From DAOTYX01 sp034434635 (GTDB lineage: Bacteria; Chloroflexota; Anaerolineae; B4-G1; DUEL01): a stretch of 25,277 nucleotides of DNA. The position numbers and the translations under genes are program-made. Location: assembly GCA_034434635.1 (NCBI GenBank), contig DAOTYX010000068.1:1-25277 (forward strand), given 5' to 3'. The notes below the pieces were generated by a model. It saw only the letters and a program-made list of their open reading frames with translations, made no database searches and was not told the origin of the DNA. This document shows positions 1 through 6,800 of the stretch, piece after piece; the stretch's first letter is position 1; each line of letters begins with the position of its first letter.

Positions 1-227
1 CCACCGCGGAGGAGGAAGCGCTCCGCGGCACTGGCGACCCGCAGTATCTGGCCTACACCCTGGGCAAACTCATGCTCCTCAAACTGCGCGCCGACCTCCA
101 GGAGCGGGAAGGGCAAAACTTCAACCTGCGCGCCTTCCACGACCGCTTCCTCGCCTACGGTGTGCCCCCGCTGCCTGTGCTGCGAGCGTTGCTGTTGGGC
201 CGCCACGAGCGAGGGGAGATCCTGTAG
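1..227 (+). CDS. DUF885 family protein, C-terminal fragment
   Basis: Only the last 74 codons are in the window, read in the frame whose first full codon is at position 3, ending at TAG 225-227. The fragment contains YTLGKLMLLKLRADLQ, then FNLRAFHDRFLAYG and VPPLPVLRALLLG. This matches the C-terminal helical end I recognise from DUF885 proteins, a family of zincin-like, putative metallopeptidase fold proteins. The catalytic region would lie upstream, outside the window, so activity cannot be judged. The GNAT gene starts 25 nt downstream on the same strand, so the two may be cotranscribed. The assignment rests on family memory of the tail motif only. Confidence 0.75.
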   Translation, partial: TAEEEALRGTGDPQYLAYTLGKLMLLKLRADLQEREGQNFNLRAFHDRFLAYGVPPLPVLRALLLGRHERGEIL

Positions 228-252
228 CAGGAAAGGGGCACACAGACCACCG

Positions 253-996
253 ATGTCTCCGGATGACCTGAACGAGTTGCGCCGGCAGGCGCGCGTGTTG
301 CTGGACCTGCAATCTCCGGCGGATGGCCTCGCCGCTTATTATGCCCTGTACTACGACCCGGCGCGCACCCGCCTGCTGATCGAGACCGGGCCGACAGCGC
401 AGGTGGAGGGCTTCCTGGCCATCTGTCAGACCGGCAGGGACCTCTTCCGTCCGCTGGCGGTGGTGCGTGCCCGTCGCATCGAGACAGCGGTAGCGCTCCT
501 GCGCCGGGGCTGCCAGCCGCGACGCCCCTACTACCTGGTCATCCCACCGCACTTGCAGACGGCAGCAGAGGCAGCGCTGGAAGTGGAGCGGATGGAGGTC
601 CATCACATCTACCGGCTCGACCTGCGACGCTACACCCCCTCCATCAACGTCATGGTCACCCCCGCCCCCGCCGCCGACGGCTCGCCGCGCTTTGTTATCC
701 GCCACGAAGAGCGGGTCGTCGCTGAGGCGGGGGTCAACTGGCGCTCGCCCCATTTCGCCGAACTCTATGTCTGGACCGACCCCCAGGTGCAGCGGCGCGC
801 CTGGGGTAAGGCGGTGGCGAACTCCTGCGTCGCCTGGATCATCCGCTCCGGCGTCCAGCCGCTCTACGTCGTGGCTGAGGGGAACGAACCCTCCATCCTG
901 CTGGCCACATCCCTGGGTTTCGTGGACTCCGGGGAGCGCGAGATCACCTTCGAGGGAATCGGCCGCTCCGAGGGAGCGGAGATGAGGGCGGAATGA
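253..996 (+). CDS. GNAT family N-acetyltransferase (FR47-like)
   Basis: A 247-residue protein. The C-terminal half, roughly residues 150-235, looks like a GCN5-related acetyltransferase fold of the FR47 type. It has an ELYVWTDPQVQRRAWGKAV segment where the acetyl-CoA-binding loop is expected, then PLYVVAEGNEPSILLATSLGF, the usual last strand and helix ending in 'LGF'. The N-terminal 120 residues resemble no domain I can name and may be a degenerate GNAT half. ATG 253 was preferred over the upstream in-frame ATG at 160, because 160 lies inside the DUF885 coding region and an AGGAAAGGGG ribosome-binding site sits at 229-238. The substrate is unknown. It could be cotranscribed with the preceding DUF885 gene. 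Confidence 0.8.
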   Translation: MSPDDLNELRRQARVLLDLQSPADGLAAYYALYYDPARTRLLIETGPTAQVEGFLAICQTGRDLFRPLAVVRARRIETAVALLRRGCQPRRPYYLVIPPHLQTAAEAALEVERMEVHHIYRLDLRRYTPSINVMVTPAPAADGSPRFVIRHEERVVAEAGVNWRSPHFAELYVWTDPQVQRRAWGKAVANSCVAWIIRSGVQPLYVVAEGNEPSILLATSLGFVDSGEREITFEGIGRSEGAEMRAE

Positions 997-1040
997 ATCG
1001 CGCCCCCGCTGTCGGGTGCGGCCTCTGACCGCGGCCGGGC

Positions 1041-1069
1041 TTGCCTGCCCAACGCTCCTGTGGTACACT
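1041..1069 (+). promoter_or_regulatory. Predicted sigma70-type promoter of trpS
   Basis: TTGCCT (1041-1046), a 17-nt spacer, then TACACT (1064-1069), preceded by TGTGG, which also gives an extended -10 (TGn). It lies in the 124-nt gap between the GNAT gene and trpS and points at trpS, with a leader of about 45 nt. Prediction from sequence only. Confidence 0.6.
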
Positions 1070-1120
1070 TTCGCCCGTGCAAACCTGCACTACCCACATT
1101 CATGAAGAGGGTCACGCACC

Positions 1121-2107
1121 ATGGCGAACAAGAAGGGCCGTGTCTTTTCCGGCGCCCGTCCCACCGGACGGCAGCATCTGGGCAACTACCTGGGGGCGAT
1201 CCGCAACTACGTCGCCCTGCAGGAGGAGTACGACTGCATCTACTGCGTGGTGGATCTGCACGCTCTGACCACGTTGCAGGACACTGAACTGCTGCGGGAG
1301 TGGACCTATGAGATGGCCCTGGACTGGCTGGCGGCGGGGATTGACCCCGCGCGGGGCACCATCCTGTTCGTCCAATCCCACGTGCCCCAGGTGACGGTGC
1401 TGCACACCATCCTCTCGATGGTCACCCCGCTGGGCTGGCTGACCCGCCTGCCGACCTTCAAGGAGAAAGTGCGCCAGCAGCCGGACAACGTCAACTACGG
1501 GTTGGTGGGTTACCCGGTGCTGATGGCTGCTGACATCACCCTCTACAAGGCGGACACGGTGCCTGTGGGGGTGGATCAGGCGGCGCACCTGGAGTTCACC
1601 CGCGAGATCGTCCGCCGCTTCAACGCCCACTTCGGCCCGGTGCTGGTGGAGCCGCAGGCCCGTCACACCGAGTTCCCCAAGGTGCTGGGGCTGGACGGCC
1701 AGCAGAAGATGAGCAAGTCCCTCGACAATCACATCGAGATCGCTGCCACGCCGGAGGAGGTGCAGGGGCGGGTGATGCAGATGGTCACCGACCCGGCCCG
1801 CCGCTATCGTTCCGACCCCGGCCACCCGGAGGTGTGCAACGTCTTCTCCCTGCACGGCTTCTTCTCTGCCGGCCAGGTGGCGCAGATCGAGGCCGACTGT
1901 CGCACCGCGAAGATCGGCTGCGTGGACTGCAAGCGGCTCTTCGCCCGCAACCTGTCCGACCACTTCGCTCCGTTCCGCGAGCGCCGCGCCGCGCTGGAGG
2001 CGAACCCCGACGAGGTGTGGGACGTCCTGGCCGATGGGGCGCGGCGGGCCTCGGCCATCGCCACGCAGACGCTGGCCGAGGTCAAGGAGGCGGTGGGACT
2101 GGTGTAG
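1121..2107 (+). CDS. trpS: Tryptophanyl-tRNA synthetase
   Basis: Class I aminoacyl-tRNA synthetase that charges tRNA(Trp) with L-tryptophan in the cytoplasm, using ATP. At 328 residues it has the usual bacterial TrpS length. The N-terminus carries the HIGH-equivalent PTGRQHLGNY (residues 14-23) and the KMSKS loop is exact at residues 196-200. The family-typical GCVDCK segment and the C-terminal helix ending in ALEANPDEVWDVL...AEVKEAVGL are present. ATG 1121 places MANKKGRVFSGARPTG at the expected N-terminus. The purine-rich AGAGGG about 10 nt upstream is a modest ribosome-binding site. A promoter is predicted upstream at 1041-1069. dtd follows 45 nt later and is probably cotranscribed, pairing a synthetase with a D-aminoacyl-tRNA proofreader. 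Confidence 0.98.
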   Translation: MANKKGRVFSGARPTGRQHLGNYLGAIRNYVALQEEYDCIYCVVDLHALTTLQDTELLREWTYEMALDWLAAGIDPARGTILFVQSHVPQVTVLHTILSMVTPLGWLTRLPTFKEKVRQQPDNVNYGLVGYPVLMAADITLYKADTVPVGVDQAAHLEFTREIVRRFNAHFGPVLVEPQARHTEFPKVLGLDGQQKMSKSLDNHIEIAATPEEVQGRVMQMVTDPARRYRSDPGHPEVCNVFSLHGFFSAGQVAQIEADCRTAKIGCVDCKRLFARNLSDHFAPFRERRAALEANPDEVWDVLADGARRASAIATQTLAEVKEAVGLV

Positions 2108-2111
2108 GAAA

Positions 2112-2136
2112 AATGACCAATGATCAATGACCAATG
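2112..2136. repeat. Short direct repeat in trpS-dtd spacer
   Basis: AATGACCAATG occurs twice (2112-2122 and 2126-2136), separated by ATC. The 13-mer TCAATGACCAATG within it (2124-2136) recurs exactly in the groES-groEL spacer at 19729-19741. Confidence 0.8.
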
Positions 2137-2152
2137 GGGCGGAGTTTAGGGG

Positions 2153-2590
2153 ATGCGCGCGGTGGTGCAGCGGGTGAGCCGGGCGTCGGTCAGCGTGGAC
2201 GGCAACATCGTCGCGGCGATTGGCCCGGGCGTGGTGGTGCTGGTGGGCGTGACGCACGGCGACACGGCGGAGCATGCGGACTGGCTGGCGCAGAAGGTGG
2301 CCGGGCTGCGCATCTTCGAGGACCCGGCAGGGCAGATGAATGTGGGCCTGCAGGAGGTCGGGGGCGCGGCGCTGGTGGTCTCGCAGTTCACCCTCTATGG
2401 CGATGCCCGCCGGGGCCGCCGCCCCTCATTCACAGCCGCGGCTCCGCCAGAGGTGGCGGAGCCGCTGGTGGAGCGCTTTGCTGCGACGCTCGCCGCTGCC
2501 GGCGTTCCGGTGCAGAGCGGCGTCTTTGGCGCACATATGCTCGTGGAAATCCACAACGACGGGCCGGTGACGATCCTCCTGGAACGGTAG
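2153..2590 (+). CDS. dtd: D-aminoacyl-tRNA deacylase
   Basis: DTD hydrolyses D-amino acids (and glycine mischarged on tRNA-Ala) off tRNAs, protecting translation from D-residues. At 145 residues it has the standard DTD length. It shows the two signature motifs: SQFTLYGD around residue 80, and the C-terminal NDGPVTILLE with the Gly-cisPro dipeptide that enforces chiral selection. The N-terminus MRAVVQRVSRASVSVDG is typical. The start at ATG 2153 is preceded by GGAGTTTAGGGG, a purine-rich ribosome-binding site. It follows trpS closely, and D-Trp-tRNA is a known DTD substrate. Only 14 nt separate its stop from the convergent hydrolase stop at 2605, and I see no clear terminator hairpin with a T-run between them. 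Confidence 0.97.
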   Translation: MRAVVQRVSRASVSVDGNIVAAIGPGVVVLVGVTHGDTAEHADWLAQKVAGLRIFEDPAGQMNVGLQEVGGAALVVSQFTLYGDARRGRRPSFTAAAPPEVAEPLVERFAATLAAAGVPVQSGVFGAHMLVEIHNDGPVTILLER

Positions 2591-2604
2591 GCCAGGCTCT
2601 CCGC

Positions 2605-3399
2605 CTACCGCCACCGGCGCCGCCACTCCTCCTTCAACTCCAGCGCCTGGAGGTCCCCGCCAGTCTCCAGGAACGCCCGCAAGAGGCGATTGAACCGGTT
2701 CGCCTCCTCCAACATCGGGAAGTGGCGCGCCCCGTCCAGAGCGATGATCCGGACGTTGCCATCAAAGCCGTCCAGACGAGCCTCGTCGGGTGGGTGGATC
2801 ACCGGGTCGTTGCGGCCATGCACCAGCAACACCGGCACCTCCACCGCCTGCAGGACCTCCTCCAGGTTCGCCCCCAACACCGCCTGCACGCTGTTGGCCA
2901 CAGCGAAGCCGTCAATCTTGCCCGCCTCCTGGCTCACTTCCGGGTAGGCGGACAGGTTCCTCCGGCCCAAGATCCGCCCTACCACGTCGCGATCATGGCC
3001 GGTGAAACTGGCCAGGCTCCGGCTGACCGCGCTGCCATCGAGGGGGATGCTCACGGCCATCACCTGCTCCACCCGCTCTGGATGGGTGGCGGCGAAGTGG
3101 AGCGCCACTACCCCGCCCAGGGCGTGCCCCACCAGCGGCGCGCGCCAGATGCCCAGTTCGTCCATGAATTTCTGCACCAGGGCGATGTAACTGGTGAGCG
3201 AGTACCCCTCCTTGCGCCGGTCGGAGTCCCCGAAGCCCCACAGGTCGAGCGCGTAGGTGCGGTAGCCGTCCGACAGGTCATCCATGGCCGACACCCAATA
3301 GCGCCACGAGCCGAGCCAGCCGTGGATGAAGATCAACGGCCGACCCCGTCCCAGGGCCTCATAATGGACCAGCCCGTTTTCGATGATGATCGCGCTCAT
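2605..3399 (-). CDS. Alpha/beta hydrolase-fold protein with nucleophile Ser replaced by Ala
   Basis: A 264-residue alpha/beta hydrolase-fold protein. The oxyanion-region motif IHGWLGSW (residues 25-32), the LWGFGDSD strand-loop, an acid at Asp198 (HGRNDPVI) and a catalytic-type His226 (GARHFPML) are all present. The nucleophile elbow at residues 91-95 reads GHALG instead of GHSxG. I re-read the codon as GCC, so Ala93 replaces the serine. The paralogue at 13733-14515 keeps the serine and shares the N-terminal pattern GLVHYEA.GRGRP. As written this protein should not act as a serine hydrolase; it may be a binding or regulatory pseudoenzyme, or use another mechanism. It is the last gene of the long minus-strand gene run, 23 nt after the receiver gene. 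The ribosome-binding site is weak (GGTGAG). Confidence 0.9.
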   Translation of the reverse strand: MSAIIIENGLVHYEALGRGRPLIFIHGWLGSWRYWVSAMDDLSDGYRTYALDLWGFGDSDRRKEGYSLTSYIALVQKFMDELGIWRAPLVGHALGGVVALHFAATHPERVEQVMAVSIPLDGSAVSRSLASFTGHDRDVVGRILGRRNLSAYPEVSQEAGKIDGFAVANSVQAVLGANLEEVLQAVEVPVLLVHGRNDPVIHPPDEARLDGFDGNVRIIALDGARHFPMLEEANRFNRLLRAFLETGGDLQALELKEEWRRRWR

Positions 3400-3422
3400 C
3401 GCTCACCAGGGGCGAAGCGAAC

Positions 3423-3803
3423 TCAGGATGAGTGGCCTGCCCTTCTCATGATCTCTCGCACCTGGGAGACCAGTTCGTCGGGGACGAAAGGCTTGAGGAT
3501 GTACTCCTCGGCCCCCGACTCCAGTCCCTGCCGCACCTCCGCATCCTGCCCCTTCGCGGAGAGGAACACCACCGGAATCTCAGCAGTGCTCGGCTTCTCC
3601 TTGAGTTTGCGACAGGTCTCGTACCCGGTCATCCGCGGCATGCGCACGTCGAGGATGATCAGGTCTGGCTTGTCCGATTCGACCAGCTCCAAGGCCTCTA
3701 CGCCGTTGGAGGCGAGGACGACGTCAAAGCCAGCGAAGCGGAGAGTAAAGGCAATTAACTCACGGATGTCCCTTTCGTCTTCGGCAACGAGAATCTTACT
3801 CAC
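3423..3803 (-). CDS. Stand-alone response regulator receiver (CheY-like)
   Basis: A single REC domain of 126 residues with no output domain. The acidic pair is Glu8-Asp9 (LVAEDERD), the phospho-acceptor is Asp52 in LIILDVRMPRMTG, and the conserved Lys is in the KPF motif near residue 101. I chose GTG 3801-3803 because AGGAG lies 10 nt upstream (3814-3818) and the product then begins SKILVAEDE like its relatives. An alternative ATG at 3822-3824 forms an ATGA overlap with the stop of the upstream kinase and would add seven residues. Either way the gene is tightly coupled to the kinase, which is its likely phosphodonor. It probably acts as a diffusible phosphorelay shuttle or by binding a partner protein. 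Confidence 0.93.
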   Translation of the reverse strand: MSKILVAEDERDIRELIAFTLRFAGFDVVLASNGVEALELVESDKPDLIILDVRMPRMTGYETCRKLKEKPSTAEIPVVFLSAKGQDAEVRQGLESGAEEYILKPFVPDELVSQVREIMRRAGHSS

Positions 3804-3820
3804 CAGACCCTCTCTCCTGT

Positions 3821-6800
3821 TCATTCCCCGGCTACGGCACCGACGTAACCGAGGACGGAATCAATCTCCTGAATCAGGTCTTCCACGGCGAACGGCTTGG
3901 TCAGGAAGCGTTGGGCGCCCAACGATAGCACCCGTTCCTCTTCCAGGTCCTTCTGGCTGACACTGCCGGTGATCACCACGATCGGGATGTCACGGGTGAG
4001 CGGATGGGTTTTGAGCTGACGTAGCACCTCGTAGCCATCTATGTCTTCGAGCCTGAGGTCGAGCAGGATCAGCGCCGGCCGCACCTCCTGCGCCAGGACG
4101 ACGGCCCGCTGACCACGGCGGGTGGTGCGCACGTTGTAGCCGTGCCGTCGCAACACCTCGCGCATCATGACCAGGGTGTCGTTGTCATCGTCCACGGCCA
4201 GGATCATCCCCCGCCCGTCCAACACCTGTTTGACCGCACGCAGCAGCGCTTCCTCCTCGATGGGTTTGGCCACGTAGCCTGCCGCGCCCATGCGCAGACC
4301 TTCCCCTTCATCGGGCAGCGCCGAGACGATGACCACCGGAATGTGGGCAGTGGCAGTATCCTGCTTGAGCGCCCGCAACACGGTGAAGCCGTCCACATCG
4401 GGCAGGCGGATGTCCAGGGTGATCAGGTCGGGCTCCTCCTGTCGCGCCTTGCGCACCGCCTCGTCGCCCGTCGCGGCGATGTCCACCTGATGCCCTTCCG
4501 ATTGCAGGTGCAGGCGGAGCAGGTTGGCCACGTCCACCTCATCCTCTACCACCAGAATGTGCGCCCCGGAGGGCGGGGGACCCGCCTCTACCCGACGGGC
4601 CAGTGGGATGGTGAAGTAGAAGGTGCTGCCTTCCCCCAGTTCGCTCTCCACCCAGATCTCGCCACCGTGCATGTGAACCAGCGACGCGGTGATAGCAAGG
4701 CCCAGGCCAGTGCCCGAGGTCTCCTGAACCAGCGGGTCGTCGGCGCGGAAGAAGCGGTCGAAGATCTTGGCCTGATCCTCCCTGGAGATGCCGATGCCGG
4801 TGTCGCTGACCGCGACCTCGAGCATGTCCTCCGTCGCGCGGGCGGAGATGCTCACCCTGCCACCAGGCGGGGTGTACTGGATCGCGTTCCCTGTCAGGTT
4901 GGTGAGGATCTGGGTCAGCCGGTCGGCATCGCCCCACACTGCCGGCAGTCCCTTATCCAGGCTGGAGGTCAGTTCCAGGTTGCGCTCCCGCGCCCGGCCC
5001 TGCAGGGTGGCCACCACCTGCTCGACCAGATCCGTCATAGAGACAGCCCGCTGGTTCAGTTCCACCCGTCCGGTCTCGATGCGCGAGATGTCGAGCAGGT
5101 CATTGACCAGGCTGGTCAGGCGGTTGGCGTTGTTGCGGATGACGGTGACGAAGTGGCGCTGCTGTTCGCTCATCTCGCCCACCGCGCCCATCAGCAACAG
5201 ATCAGCGTATCCCTTGATGGAGGTCATCGGCGTGCGCAGTTCGTGGGAGACAGTGGAGACGAATTCGCTCTTGGCGCGGTCGGCCTCCACCTCGGCAGTG
5301 ATGTCGCGGAAGATGGAGACCGTGCCCAGGAACTCCTTGCCCATGACGACCGGCGAGACGTGAACACTGACGATCCGCGGTCCCACCTGGACACGCTCGG
5401 CGACGAAGTCGCCCGGGGTGAGGTCGCCGGGATGGGCGGCCCAATCCTCCACCGCCTCCAGCCAGGCTCGTCCGGCGGCCCCATACAGCCCCAGCATCTC
5501 GCGCATGCTCCGCCCCAGCACCTCGCGGCGGGAGATGTCGAGCACGCGCTCGGCGGCGGCGTTGAAGAGGATCACCCGGCCATGGGTGTCGGAGACCAGC
5601 ACGCCATCGGCCACGTCTTCCAGGATGGCCTGGCTCTTCGCCGCCTCCACCCGCTGCTGCTTGAGCATCGCTCCCAGCTGTTCTGCCTGCTCACGGATCA
5701 GGTTATAGAGCGCGGCGTTGCTGATGGCGTTGGCGATCTGCGAGGCGGCTGCCTCTACCAGGCGCTGATGCTCCACCGTGAAGTGGCCGGGGTTGGAGTG
5801 GTAGAGCATGACCGCGCCTTGTATCTCCCCCACTGTGCCCACGGGGACGGCCAGACAGGCGCGACGCGAGTCCTCACTCCTGTCGGATGGCATCCAGCGG
5901 TTGTCGTTGTGCAGGTCCTCCAGGCGCGCCGTCTCCCCGTGCTCGATAACCCACCAGGCCAGCCCCTGACCGTGGCGCAGGCGCACCGGTCTGCCGCCAG
6001 GGGGCAGCGGGGACACCACACCCAGGGCTGCACGGTAGATCAGCCGGTCTGTCTGGGGGTCGCGCAAGAGGATCGCCCCCTCCTCCGCTCCCACGGCCTG
6101 CCCCATCAGTTCCAGCGTGCGGTTGAGCAGGTGGTCCAGGTCCAGGCTCGCCGAGAGTTCCGAGGCGATGCGATACAGTGTCTCCACACGATCCCGCTCG
6201 GCGGTGAGGTCCATCAGTGCCTGGGCCAGTTCTTTGGTGCGCTCCTCCACCCGGTCCTCAAGTTCCTCGCTGAAGCGGCGGGTCTCCTCGAACAGTCGGG
6301 CGTTCTGGAGGGCGATGGCGGCCTGGTTGGCTACCACCTGGGCCAGGTAGATCTGTCGGGAGGTGAAGCCCTCTCGCGTGCCGCGCCGTTCGAGTTCGAC
6401 CAGTCCCATCGTCCGACCGCGGGCGACCATCGCCAGAAGCAGGGTTTGCCCTTCCTCATGGCCGGGCCAGAGGCCGGTCGGGTGGATGAGCGGCTCCTGC
6501 GACATCAGCACCTCGGTCACCAGCGGTCGCTCGGCAGGGGAGTAAGCGACGCCGAGGCGCGGGGTGGTGATCTGACCAACTTCCCAGAGCACCCTGACCT
6601 GGTTGTTCTCTGGGTCCCACTCAGAGATGAGGCAACACTCCGCTCCGCTGGTGGCCAGCAGACGGTCGCCCAGCGCCTGCAGCATCCACTGCAGGTCGAG
6701 GGTGAAAGAGATGGCGCTGCTGGCCTCCAGCAACACGGCCAGTTCCCGCTGGCGTTGCACCGACTCATCGAACAACCGGGCGTTCTGCACCGCCACCGCC

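Noticed and set aside
2134..3960. Plus-strand open frame of 608 codons across dtd, hydrolase and receiver
   Set aside because: It overlaps three well-supported genes in other frames and shows no recognisable protein features.
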